Program-made: the position numbers and the translations under genes | Shown here: positions 53,161 to 61,556 of the stretch, in pieces | Position numbering within the stretch: the first letter of the stretch is position 1 | Layout: each line of letters opens with the position of its first letter | Notes under the pieces: model-generated | The model's input: only the letters and a program-made list of their open reading frames with translations | What the model was told of the DNA's origin: nothing | Databases searched by the model: none | Assembly (NCBI RefSeq): GCF_015704865.1 | Contig: NZ_JADQTO010000038.1 | Coordinates: 1-64,000 of the forward strand | From: Actinoplanes aureus | Lineage (GTDB): Bacteria; Actinomycetota; Actinomycetes; Mycobacteriales; Micromonosporaceae | Reading direction: 5' to 3' | Length of the DNA stretch: 64,000 nucleotides

Positions 53161-53620
53161 ACCCGACCGACCTACCCGCGGCCGTCCGCCAAGGATTCCT
53201 GCACGTCCACACCGACCCGGACGGCATCAGCCACATTCATCGCTGCACCACCGACGACTTCAACATGGACACCGTCGTCGACGGCATCCCCCGCTGTGGC
53301 AGCAACCCGCGACCGACGACGCCATCGGCCGCGCCATCTGGGTTCTGCCGCCGGGATGGCGCGGCGGCTGGCACGTAACCCCCGGGTCCAATGGGTCATC
53401 CCCCTGTCCGGCCGCTGGATCGTTCAGACCCAGGACGGCGCCCGCATCGAGATGAGCCCCGGCGATATCCACCTCGACTCCCGCCCCGACGCCCACGGCC
53501 GCACAGGACACGACTCCGGCGTCCTGGGGCGACGAGCCCCTGACCGTCATGATCATCAGCCTGCGACAATCACCGGACCCGGCCCGCTGTCACATCACCG
53601 AGTCCATCCCCGTAACCTGA
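53157..53620 (+). pseudogene. Frameshifted cupin-domain gene
   Basis: The ATG at 53157 starts NPTDLPAAVRQGFLHVHTDP and DGISHIHRCTTDDFNMD. Later frames carry QWVIPLSGRWIVQTQDGARI, EMSPGDIHLDSRPDAHGRTG and LGDEPLTVMIISLRQSPDPA, a cupin fold resembling those of small oxygenases. At least two frame changes are needed to join them, so the gene is inactive. It follows the FAH relic directly. Confidence 0.6.
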
Positions 53621-53871
53621 ACAAGGACGCGCTGTCGCGTCGTGGGTCCTGCCCGGTCACGGCCGGCCCGATGTTGATCATCGATGAGTTCCATGCGGCC
53701 GAGATGCGACGTTGGCGCGTTTGGAGCCGACGCCCGTCCCACACTGCGGATCGCCGCAGCGTTCACCGAACTCGCCCACGCGATCTGACCAACGTGTCCC
53801 GCCAGCAGAGCGTGTCTGGCGATCCCGCAACGCAACGGACCCAGGGCATCTGATCCTCTTAAAGCCGCGGG
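53621..53871. other. Short stretch without a gene
   Basis: Overlapping short frames show no motif or ribosome site. The region may hold the terminator of the minus-strand gene at 53872. Confidence 0.35.
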
Positions 53872-54225
53872 TCAGCGGCCGCCGAGCATCGGGAGGTAAT
53901 TCGCTCCGTGGTGTGCGGTCACCGCGAGGTTGCCGACCAGATCTTCCAGATTCTGCGTCGCAGCTAGCAGGCCGTCGGCGGCAGTCCGCAGCTCCGGGTT
54001 CCCAGAGGCCTCGGCCTCGGCGGCCAGCCAGGCGGCCAGCGCGTTCAGGTCGTCCACGTACTGGGCCAGCACGATGTGGGCCTGGTGCGACCAGCCGAAG
54101 CAGGCCCACAGCTCCGTCTTGAGCTGGTCGATGTTCGCCCTCTTCCTGGATCGCTGGTAGTTAAGATCTCGCGGCAGGCGGATCCGAGGTAGGGACGGAT
54201 CGGGTGGATCACCACGTGTTGCCAT
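53872..54225 (-). CDS. Small helical hypothetical protein
   Basis: This 117-residue protein has an N-terminal basic region (RLPRDLNYQRSRKRANIDQL) and then four likely helices (HQAHIVLAQYVDDLNALAAW, LLAATQNLEDLVGNLAVTAH). The Tyr/His-rich helical pattern suggests a small four-helix bundle. No family is recognised. It is divergent from the response-regulator-like gene, with about 109 bases between starts. The ribosome site is weak. Confidence 0.6.
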   Translation of the reverse strand: MATRGDPPDPSLPRIRLPRDLNYQRSRKRANIDQLKTELWACFGWSHQAHIVLAQYVDDLNALAAWLAAEAEASGNPELRTAADGLLAATQNLEDLVGNLAVTAHHGANYLPMLGGR

Positions 54226-54334
54226 GTACTCACGTTATGTACCGGCGATTCGGCGGGTCCATGACGTCATTCGGGTGGCAGGACCCTGCCATTCGCGCCG
54301 CGCGTTCGGGACGGACATTGGAGGTGGCGATTTC

Positions 54335-54949
54335 ATGTTCGTGCGGATCGCCGTCGCCGACCCGCTGCCCGTGTTCCGTAGGGGGGTGATGGCCATTCTG
54401 CGGGATGCTGGGTTCGAAACCGAGGCGCCGGACGACCTCGTCGCCTGGGTGCGAGGGCACCAAGCCACCGCCGCGCTCGTCACGGTGTGCTCGGAGTCCG
54501 ATTGGCAACTGCTCGAGACGCTGCACCGCGCGTCGGCCGACGTCGTCCTTGTGGCCCTGCTCGAGCAGGTCACGGTGGCGGACTCGGTGCGGGCCCTGCG
54601 CGCCGGCGCCAGCTGCGTGGTCCCGCGCGACACCAGCCCGTCGGCGCTCCAGGAGGCGTTCGGCGCCGCGGTCCGTGGTCAGAGCCTCGTGTCGATCGAG
54701 GTGCTCCGGGCGCTGACCGTCCCGTCCGGGACGGCGCCGGCGCCGGCGCCGGCGAGCAATCAGCCCTCGCCAGACGAGCGGAAGTGGCTCCGCGAACTGG
54801 CGCGGGGCACGACGGTCGGGCGGCTCGCGTCCGATGTGGGCTACTCCGAGCGGATGATGTTCCGGCTGCTACGCGACCTCTACACCCGGCTCGGCGCCGA
54901 CAACCGCACGGACGCGCTTATCAAGGCGCAGGCTCAAGGCTGGCTCTGA
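54335..54949 (+). CDS. Atypical response regulator lacking the phospho-Asp
   Basis: This 204-residue protein starts at the ATG at 54335 with GGAGG ten bases upstream; the frame is open to 54224. A receiver-like domain begins RIAVADPLPVFRRGVMAILR. At the site of the phospho-accepting Asp it reads AALVTVCSESDW, so phosphorylation is unlikely. SVRALRAGASCVVPRD matches the end of the receiver fold. The C-terminal HTH (RELARGTTVGRLASDVGYSE) is a LuxR-like but diverged one. It overlaps the 3' end of the NB-ARC gene by 16 bases in convergent orientation. It may be regulated by ligand or partner binding rather than phosphorylation. Confidence 0.85.
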   Translation: MFVRIAVADPLPVFRRGVMAILRDAGFETEAPDDLVAWVRGHQATAALVTVCSESDWQLLETLHRASADVVLVALLEQVTVADSVRALRAGASCVVPRDTSPSALQEAFGAAVRGQSLVSIEVLRALTVPSGTAPAPAPASNQPSPDERKWLRELARGTTVGRLASDVGYSERMMFRLLRDLYTRLGADNRTDALIKAQAQGWL

Positions 54950-56499
54950 GCCGGCGGCCACCCGTCGAGAAGGTCATGCAGCCGGGGCAGCGCGCCGGGC
55001 CGGCCGGCGACCAACGCGCGGAACAGCGCACGACGGCGGTGCCACGCGCCGGGCACGTCCGGATGGGGGATCGCCTTCCGGTACGCCCTCTCGGCTGGCA
55101 CCTCGCTTGACCCGCGCCGTAGGAGCGCGAGGCCGGCCCGGGCCAGCCCCTGCACCTCCCGGATCAGGTAGCGCCCGGACTCCCTCGCCAGCAGGCCACT
55201 CGCCAGTCGATCCGCCTCGGCGAACGCCTCGACCGCCAGGTCATCGCCGGCATCGGTACGCACGAGCGCGACCCCGCGTACCGCGAAGGCCTCGGCGACG
55301 AGCGGGCTACGGTCGAATCGCGTCGCGGCGGTAGCCTCCTCGAGGGCCCGCACCGGATCGTGCGCCAGGAACAGGGTGGCTAACGTGACGCGCGCGGCGC
55401 GGCTTAGGCCGGGATGCCCGGTGCGCTCGCCCGCGTCGCGCGCCCTCTGGGCCGAAGCTTGGGCTTCGTCGAAGTCGTTGCGTAGCCACTCGATCCGGGC
55501 GCTTAAGTCGTCGCAGCGCCCGGCGAGCACGTACGCGTTCTGGTCGTCGGCGGCCGCGCGTGCGTCCTGGAGGAGATCCCGGCATCGGCGGTACTCGTCC
55601 CGTTCGCAGGCCACAGTGGCTCGGGCGAACCCGATACGGGCGCCGGTCAGCGGCTCGGGACTGCCGGCCGCAGCGGCCTCGTCGAGCGCGTCGAGGGCGC
55701 CGCTGAGGTCACCGGTCTCCGCCCGGCAGATGGCCACGCCCAGGTGGGCCTCGGCGACCATGGGATCCCCGTCCTGGGCCAGGTCGAGAACCTCCTCGTA
55801 CCACTCGGCGGCCGCGCCTACGTGGCCGCCGTCGAAGTAGTAGCCGGCCATCTGCACGAGCAGCCGCAGCTGAACCTCCCTGATCTCGAGGGCGTCGTTC
55901 AGGTCCAGAGCGGTACGGGTCATCGCGATGGCCGGTCCGAGATCGTCCTGCTGGGCCAGCGCCCGTGCCAGCAACGCGGCGTTCCGCACCCGGTCGTACG
56001 GGTCGGTCAGCTCGCCCGCGAGCCGTACCAGCCAGGACGTCAGCGTGCCGGTCTGCCCCCAGCCCTTGAGGTGGGCCTCGTCCAGGTCCTCCGCCAGGGT
56101 GAGCGCGCGCCCGGCGTCCCCGGCCAAGATGCGCAGGTCGATGGCGTCGAAGCTGTCCCCGAGGTCGGTGGCGTGCTGCGGCCTACGGCGGCGGGCTGCG
56201 TCCTCGAAGTACCGGGCCGCCCGTCGGCGCAGGCCGGCCAGCTCGTCGCGCGATATCCGCCCGGTCAGCCGGCGGGCGTCGTCCGACGGCAGATCGAAGC
56301 GGTCGTGCCGGCGCCGCGCTATACGTCGGTGGCAGAGGCGGTCGAGGGCGGCCCGCACGACGTCGGCGGGCGTGCCGATCAGCTCGCCCACGGCGGCCGG
56401 CGGGACGGGAAAAGATAGCCAGCGACCGCAAGGCCTCCCGGTCGAGGTCGCCGAGGCTGGCCATGAGGGCTCGGTCGAGTCGTTCGGGGTCGCCGGCAA
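54934..56499 (-). CDS. TPR part of a hydrolase-NB-ARC-TPR protein (downstream of frameshift)
   Basis: This frame carries the C-terminal part of the protein encoded at 56183-58009. True sequence starts at about 56410 with FPVPPAAVGELIGTPADVVR (winged-helix-like) and continues through LCHRRIARRRHDRFDLPSDD into helical TPR-like repeats (AAEWYEEVLDLAQDGDPMVA, GDLSGALDALDEAAAAG). It ends at 54934. The first ~29 codons of the listed frame are not protein-like. A single extra T in the T4 run at 56410-56413 (coding strand) would explain the split: removing it gives LRSLAIFPVPPAAV. Either this is a broken gene, a sequencing error, or programmed frameshifting. Confidence 0.8.
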   Translation of the reverse strand: MPATPNDSTEPSWPASATSTGRPCGRWLSFPVPPAAVGELIGTPADVVRAALDRLCHRRIARRRHDRFDLPSDDARRLTGRISRDELAGLRRRAARYFEDAARRRRPQHATDLGDSFDAIDLRILAGDAGRALTLAEDLDEAHLKGWGQTGTLTSWLVRLAGELTDPYDRVRNAALLARALAQQDDLGPAIAMTRTALDLNDALEIREVQLRLLVQMAGYYFDGGHVGAAAEWYEEVLDLAQDGDPMVAEAHLGVAICRAETGDLSGALDALDEAAAAGSPEPLTGARIGFARATVACERDEYRRCRDLLQDARAAADDQNAYVLAGRCDDLSARIEWLRNDFDEAQASAQRARDAGERTGHPGLSRAARVTLATLFLAHDPVRALEEATAATRFDRSPLVAEAFAVRGVALVRTDAGDDLAVEAFAEADRLASGLLARESGRYLIREVQGLARAGLALLRRGSSEVPAERAYRKAIPHPDVPGAWHRRRALFRALVAGRPGALPRLHDLLDGWPPAQSQP

Positions 56500-58009
56500 T
56501 CGACACCAGGTCGCGGACCGGCGTCGCCGAGCCGGAGCGGATGCCGTAGACCAGCTCGGTCGTCCGGGGATGACCGCCGCCCAGCAACTCGCGCATCTCG
56601 CCGGCTGGCATCATCCGCAGCCCCACCTCGCCATCCGCCTCGAGGTCGCCGATGAACTCGCCGAACGGCTCCTCGGTCAGGCCCTGCCGGACGGGCTCGC
56701 GCGGATGGGCGCGTTTCAGCAGCGGCTCGGCGGTCACGAACAGGAACTGCACGTTGTGCCCCGGGCGCCTGACGATCGCCCGGATCAGGTTCGCCAACGC
56801 CTCGTCCCGCAGCTCACCGACGATGTTATCCCGTAGCTCGCCGGGACTGGCGCGCAGTTCCTGGGCGTCATCTACGATCAGTAGCACGCGGCTGGCGCGG
56901 AGCCGGTCGAGGATGGCATCCAGTCTGGCCAGTACGTCCATGTCGGGGGCGAGCAGTCGGTCGGCGAGCCGTTCCCGTTCGTGGGGAGAGTCGACCGACG
57001 CCGCCAGTGCCTCCAGCACCGAGCTCACGGTGACCCCGGGAGACCCGCGCGCGGAGAGGTAGACGGCGTGCGCCTCGGTCGCTGTCTCGCGCGCGAGCTG
57101 CGTCGCGATGGCCGTCTTGCCGATCCCGTAGGTGCCGCTCAGCTCGACCAGCACGGAGCGCGCCAGCGACGCCCGTACCTTGTCGAGAGTCTCCCCGCGT
57201 CCATGTATCGGTCGCGGAACGAAGGTGGGCAGGTCCGCAGGCGGTGGCCGGGTGACCTCGGCGACCAGTGACTCGACGAACACCCTGACCCCCGCGTAGA
57301 CCGCGACGTCCCGGTTGAGCGGCTTGCAGATCGCGGCATGGTCGGCGTCGACCGGGATGGACGGGACGCCGGCCAGGCCGGGGTTCGCCGACGACGGCTG
57401 GACGACGAGGACGCCCTTCTTCCCGTGCATCTCGCTGTACACCTTGTGCTTCAATCCCGACTCGGCGACCCAGTCCCGGTAGTCGTCGCCCAGTTGCCGC
57501 AGGTGTGGGTCCTCGCGTCTGAGGTCACGCACCGCGGGAGTCTGCCGGACCGCCCGAGGTAACGTGTCGAGCATGGTGGCTAGGGCCGATCCGGTGTGTG
57601 GGGTGGCGAGGAAGACCACGCCGCGGGTCTGGCGGGCGAAGGTCCGGAACTCGGTGCGGCCCTGGCTTGAGTGCATCAGGATCTCCTTGACCAGCAGCCC
57701 GCCCATGCTGTGCGCGATGAAACAGAGTGGTCGCTCCCCGAGGCGCTTGTTCCGCAACTGATCCATCACGCTCTTGGCGCGATCCTCGAGTGCCATGGAG
57801 TGGCCGAGATATCGGCTCGCCCACGCGTCGTAGTGGACCGTCCACACGGCCACATGCTCGACGTCCTCGGCCAACCATTGCGGCCAAAACGAGGCGGGAT
57901 CGGCGACGTCGCGCATCCACGTCTTCCGGCCGTCACCGTTCAGTCCGTGCAGGAAGACGACGTCGATCACCGCGCCGTCGGCATCATTCACGGGCCAGAT
58001 TTCCGTCAC
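56183..58009 (-). CDS. Alpha/beta hydrolase-NB-ARC part of a frameshifted STAND protein
   Basis: The GTG at 58009 has AGGGAGG nine bases upstream. Residues ~10-230 form an alpha/beta hydrolase of the lipase/PGAP1-like type: DVVFLHGLNGDGRKTW and CFIAHSMGGLLVKEIL, with DADHAAICKP as the His region. An NB-ARC/STAND ATPase follows with Walker A VELSGTYGIGKTAIATQLA (~residue 290) and Walker B RVLLIVDDAQEL. It reads well until REALRSLAIF at about 56414 and then becomes arginine-rich nonsense ending at 56183. The true continuation is in the +1 frame (54934-56410). The intact protein would carry effector, switch and sensor in one chain. A hydrolase at the N-terminus suggests lipid or ester cleavage on activation. 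Confidence 0.85.
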   Translation of the reverse strand: MTEIWPVNDADGAVIDVVFLHGLNGDGRKTWMRDVADPASFWPQWLAEDVEHVAVWTVHYDAWASRYLGHSMALEDRAKSVMDQLRNKRLGERPLCFIAHSMGGLLVKEILMHSSQGRTEFRTFARQTRGVVFLATPHTGSALATMLDTLPRAVRQTPAVRDLRREDPHLRQLGDDYRDWVAESGLKHKVYSEMHGKKGVLVVQPSSANPGLAGVPSIPVDADHAAICKPLNRDVAVYAGVRVFVESLVAEVTRPPPADLPTFVPRPIHGRGETLDKVRASLARSVLVELSGTYGIGKTAIATQLARETATEAHAVYLSARGSPGVTVSSVLEALAASVDSPHERERLADRLLAPDMDVLARLDAILDRLRASRVLLIVDDAQELRASPGELRDNIVGELRDEALANLIRAIVRRPGHNVQFLFVTAEPLLKRAHPREPVRQGLTEEPFGEFIGDLEADGEVGLRMMPAGEMRELLGGGHPRTTELVYGIRSGSATPVRDLVSIAGDPERLDRALMASLGDLDREALRSLAIFSRPAGRRGRADRHARRRRAGRPRPPLPPTYSAAPARPLRSAVGRRPPADRADIARRAGRPAPTGGPVLRGRSPPP

Positions 58010-58039
58010 CGGGGACACCCTCCCTCGCCGCGGCAGCAC

Positions 58040-58279
58040 AGGGGAACGACCGAGACTCTAGCAACGGACGGTGGAGTGCGTAACTACTAAAAGTGATCAT
58101 CTTCGCCGGTCACACCAGATGCAGCCGGTAGCAGCCTGAACAAACCTGCGGTCCGTCATATGGCTGACATGCTGCATCAGCACTGCCTGACTTGTGAAAC
58201 CCGACAACAGGCTCTGACTCACGGTCGCGTGGTGAGCTGCCCTCGCCGTTGAGGCGGCGCAGCGGCAGGAGCGAGGATT
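58040..58279. other. Divergent intergenic region
   Basis: No gene is seen. It separates the minus-strand hydrolase-NB-ARC gene from the plus-strand nuclease gene and should contain both promoters. An AGGAG at 58267-58271 precedes the TTG at 58280. Confidence 0.4.
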
Positions 58280-60772
58280 TTGCGGGCGCCGCAACGACGG
58301 CCTGGGGCTCGACCTGCCCGTACCCTTGATCTCGCCGGCGGACGTCGCGCCCGCAGCCGCCCGTCGGCTTTACGCCTCGGGCAAGACCGATCGGCCAAAC
58401 TATGGGCTGCGACCCGGGCACCCTGCGCCTTCTTGGCGGCAGATGGATTGCGTCCCCGAAGAATCGCAGTCGTCGAATTCGATGACAGTAAACTTGGAAG
58501 GCGCGACGCCGGCGATCAGCGAATCATCTTCCTGACTGGCCGTTCGCAGGATCCGTCCCGTGCGTTCCTAGACAGGCCAATGCGGCGTCTACCCATCCGG
58601 ACGGACGCGTTCCGTTGCTGTGATGATGATGCAGTGCAACAGTTATCTCAGGCCAGCTTCTTCACCGTAGCGGTGCGACCAGCGCGGGCGGTCTACCTGA
58701 TCGCCGAGGGAAGCCGTGCCGGGTTCCGGCGCGCGGTCCAAGAGGCGACGACCCGGTGGGGCGGCGCGTGTGAGCCGATCGTCGAGGTAAGTGCGGACGG
58801 TTCCTTGGCCGGGCTCGACACACAAATCGTCGAGACGGCGGGTGTGGACGGTGCAGTGAACGTGGATGTGTCACCGGATCATGCCCGGGCGACGGCAGAT
58901 TCCCTCGGCCTGGACCTCGTGCCGATCGACGACATCGACCGGTGGGGGAAGACCAGGTACACAACCCATCCAGCCGCGCTGAGACTGTCGCCGTCGACGG
59001 TGGATGGCAGCAACGGTTACCTAATCCCCGCCGCGGATGCGGCGCTCTGGCAAACGGCCGTAGCTGGCGATTTGACCGCCGGACACCTGAAGGATCTCGA
59101 CCGGAACCTCCTGTCCGCACGGCGTACGTCGTTCGACAACGAGATCGGGGAGGCACAGCTCCGGGGCCAGACCCTGCTTGGACGCACCACCGTGTCCGCG
59201 GCGGAGCAGTGGGCGTCCCCGGCGCCCCTGGACTCACCGACGATCATCTGGCTGACCCGCAGCGACTCCGTGGCAGACTGCGTTGGCTTCTGGAACATGC
59301 GCGCACTACGCTCACTCCGGTTCGCGTCCATGCCGATGTACCTGCTGCCGGAAGACCTCAGCCATTGGTCGACGTGGCCGAGCGCGCTCCACCAAGCCCT
59401 GCGGCGCCCCGGCCGGTTCACCCCGGATGTGCTGCTCATGAGCGCCACGGTTGAGATGGAAGGACTGGACGCTTTCGCGAGCAGAATGGGTCTACGGCGG
59501 CCCACCGATTCCGGCATCCGCCGCTTCCCCGACGGCGGTGGCGCGACGACGCGGACAGAGCCGTTTACCTACCTGATCCACGACCCGCATGCTCTGCTCC
59601 TGTTCAGACGAGAGTACGGCGAGAACGTGCTCGTCGACGTGCCCGTGGTGCGAGAACAGACGACGCTCCGGTTCGCCAGTCCGGTGCCGCTCAAGGCCGT
59701 ATTCTCCGGTTCGAAGGCCCTGGCACGGATCACCGGCGAACCGCTGGATGGCCTACCACGGCGGGCATGTGTGGCGACGCTCGTCGGCACGAATGCGTTC
59801 TGGCACAACGGCGACCTCCAACTGGCCATCGGCCTCCGGCCCGAGCTGCGCCTGGAATTCCGGATCCCCACGCTCGCGGCGGCGGCCACCGCGGTCCTCA
59901 CCGAGCGGACCCGGTCTCACGTGCCCTCAGCAAAGGGCATGCTCGGCCTAGGGCTGCTCAGCGACGAGGCGCTCGAAGCCCTAGCCGAGCCTGACGTGTT
60001 TGAGGCGATCAGACAGCTGACGACGCCCCGTGGCGAGGAAATCGCGCGCAAGCTACAGAAACTGTTCGGGAAGGAGCAGCCGCTCACCTTCGAGCAAAAA
60101 GAGTTCGCAGCACAGTTCGCCGGCCGCAGCGAACGGACCTTTCGGAGCGCCGATCGGCTCGGCCACGGCACTCCTCAGGCGGCATTGGCCGCGCTCGAAC
60201 GCCTGGTCGGGATCGGATGGGCCGAGCGTGGCTTCGCGATCACTTGTGCCGGCTGCGGACTGACGAGTTACCTACCGCTCACCTCCGGCAGCTCGGCCGG
60301 GCCAGGGCGCTGCCCAGCGTGCCAGACGGGCGGCGACTATGCGCGAACCGATCGGGGCCTTGTCGTCAACTATCGTCTAGATGGCCGCGTGGACCACGCC
60401 AACGATCAGGGTGTACTGGCGCATCTCATGGTGATCGGGGCGCTGAAGCAGCGTTATAAGCAGACCTGGCTACTCCCCGGTATCGACATGACCTTCGACG
60501 ACGGAACGCTTCGGGAGGCCGACGTGTTCGGCGTCTGCGACGGCAGGATGGTCAGCGGCGAGGTGAAGATGTCCGGTGCCTCTTTCACCGCCGATCAGAT
60601 CGAGAAGGACATCGCGATCGCCGTTCGGATCAAAACCGACCTATACGTGATGGCCGCGACTTCTCCCATCCCGGCCGAGGCCACGGACCTCGCCGCCGCC
60701 CGATGTGCCGACGCCGGCATCGAACTGCTCGTTCTACAGCGTGACGATTTGCGGCGTGCTGAGGTGGAGTAA
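58280..60772 (+). CDS. Zinc-ribbon PD-(D/E)xK nuclease-like protein
   Basis: The frame opens at a TTG at 58280 with AGGAG eight bases upstream; an ATG at 58580 is an alternative, and the first ~100 residues are not typical protein. The middle is a large domain of mixed strands and helices (TVDGSNGYLIPAADAALWQT, GFWNMRALRSLRFASMPMYL). Near residue 655 a zinc ribbon is visible, CAGC...CPAC. The C-terminal ~130 residues form a PD-(D/E)xK nuclease: EADVFGVCDGRMVSGEVKMS at about 745-764 with Asp, Glu and Lys of the motif, and then LYVMAATSPIPAEATDLAAA. The protein probably cuts DNA. It is a lone gene and may be a defence nuclease. Confidence 0.75.
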   Translation: MRAPQRRPGARPARTLDLAGGRRARSRPSALRLGQDRSAKLWAATRAPCAFLAADGLRPRRIAVVEFDDSKLGRRDAGDQRIIFLTGRSQDPSRAFLDRPMRRLPIRTDAFRCCDDDAVQQLSQASFFTVAVRPARAVYLIAEGSRAGFRRAVQEATTRWGGACEPIVEVSADGSLAGLDTQIVETAGVDGAVNVDVSPDHARATADSLGLDLVPIDDIDRWGKTRYTTHPAALRLSPSTVDGSNGYLIPAADAALWQTAVAGDLTAGHLKDLDRNLLSARRTSFDNEIGEAQLRGQTLLGRTTVSAAEQWASPAPLDSPTIIWLTRSDSVADCVGFWNMRALRSLRFASMPMYLLPEDLSHWSTWPSALHQALRRPGRFTPDVLLMSATVEMEGLDAFASRMGLRRPTDSGIRRFPDGGGATTRTEPFTYLIHDPHALLLFRREYGENVLVDVPVVREQTTLRFASPVPLKAVFSGSKALARITGEPLDGLPRRACVATLVGTNAFWHNGDLQLAIGLRPELRLEFRIPTLAAAATAVLTERTRSHVPSAKGMLGLGLLSDEALEALAEPDVFEAIRQLTTPRGEEIARKLQKLFGKEQPLTFEQKEFAAQFAGRSERTFRSADRLGHGTPQAALAALERLVGIGWAERGFAITCAGCGLTSYLPLTSGSSAGPGRCPACQTGGDYARTDRGLVVNYRLDGRVDHANDQGVLAHLMVIGALKQRYKQTWLLPGIDMTFDDGTLREADVFGVCDGRMVSGEVKMSGASFTADQIEKDIAIAVRIKTDLYVMAATSPIPAEATDLAAARCADAGIELLVLQRDDLRRAEVE

Positions 60773-61105
60773 TCGAAGGGGCTGTGCGAGCCCATCACCT
60801 GCGCCTATCCGACACGCTGGCGGGTTGCCGTCCCGGGAAGTCTGGACGGCACGCGCCAAGGTCCACAAGGATCAGGCGGCGGTGCGAGAGGTGTAATGCG
60901 TAGGCCCGTTGAGCCACCAGGGTGGCAGGCCCGTTGCCTCGGCCACGTTACGGGCCTCTTCCAGGACCACGGTCCAATGACTGAACCTTTTCCAAACTGA
61001 TCTTGCGGCTTAGGCGGTATGGCGGACCTGGGTGATCGATGGGCGCGCGGCTCCAGGTAGGACAGTTGTCGATCAAGACCCGAAGCCCCGACCGGGAGCC
61101 TCGCC
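60773..61105. other. Gene-free stretch
   Basis: No gene or RNA is supported. AT-richer sequence around 60975-61000 could be a promoter or the edge of a mobile element; I could not resolve it. Confidence 0.35.
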
Positions 61106-61310
61106 ATGTTGTCCTGCCCCGCCACGATCCCGTTGCCCAGCCGGACCCTCAACCACCTCGCCGCATGCATCCGCAACCACAAGCAGCGCCCATCCCAGTG
61201 GCGGCGCCTCGAACCCGGCCGCCAAGCCCTGCTCGCCCTGGCCCACCTGCGCAACGGCGACACCTACACCCGCCTCACTGCCGGCTTCGAGGTCGGCGTC
61301 GCTTCCGCGC
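61106..61310 (+). pseudogene. N-terminal fragment of an IS5-type transposase
   Basis: The reading LSCPATIPLPSRTLNHLAAC, then SQWRRLEPGRQALLALAHLR and NGDTYTRLTAGFEVGVAS, matches the N-terminal HTH region of IS5-group transposases. It breaks off near 61300, and sequence resembling the attachment-site flank follows from about 61356. Only about 65 codons remain. Confidence 0.6.
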
Positions 61311-61355
61311 GCCTTCGAGCGTTGGCCGCACGACCTTCCGGATGGCGTGGAGCAG

Positions 61356-61441
61356 CGAGCCAGCGTTGGGGTTCAACTCGACTCTTGGTGCAAGGCACCG
61401 AATGAAGGCTTGACCTCGGTTGTTGGCAAAGGGTGTGTGTC
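61356..61441 (+). repeat. Attachment-site flank repeat, copy 2
   Basis: The stretch containing GTTGGGGTTCAACTCGAC and CCTCGGTTGTTGG is related to 28805-28890. Its end joins the tRNA-like fragment at a G-run core, whereas the 28.9-kb copy joins the recombinase tail. Confidence 0.6.
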
Positions 61442-61470
61442 GGGGGGGACTTGAACCCCCACGAGTAGCA
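61436..61470 (-). other. tRNA 3'-end fragment, probable attachment site
   Basis: On the minus strand GGGGGTTCAAGTCCCCC is a perfect T-arm (5-bp stem, TTCAAGT loop), followed by CCGACACA, as at a tRNA 3' end. No matching 5' acceptor half (GTGTCGG) or convincing anticodon arm lies upstream, so this is not a whole tRNA. In the plus strand it reads RGGLEPP, the tail seen on serine recombinases after integration into tRNA genes. It is therefore a candidate attachment site. Confidence 0.5.
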
Positions 61471-61556
61471 CCTGTGCCCCAAAACAGTCCTCCGTGTTCA
61501 AGGGTGCTTGAACACCTTCGTGGCTTCTCGCCGTTCCTCGTTTCGCTTGCTAGGCG

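Noticed and set aside
54224..54334. Upstream start for the atypical response regulator
   Set aside because: The ATG at 54335 has GGAGG at proper distance and begins the receiver fold directly.
61430..61530. Complete tRNA gene on the minus strand
   Set aside because: The T-arm is perfect but no 5' acceptor half complementary to CCGACAC and no 5-bp anticodon stem are present in the right place.
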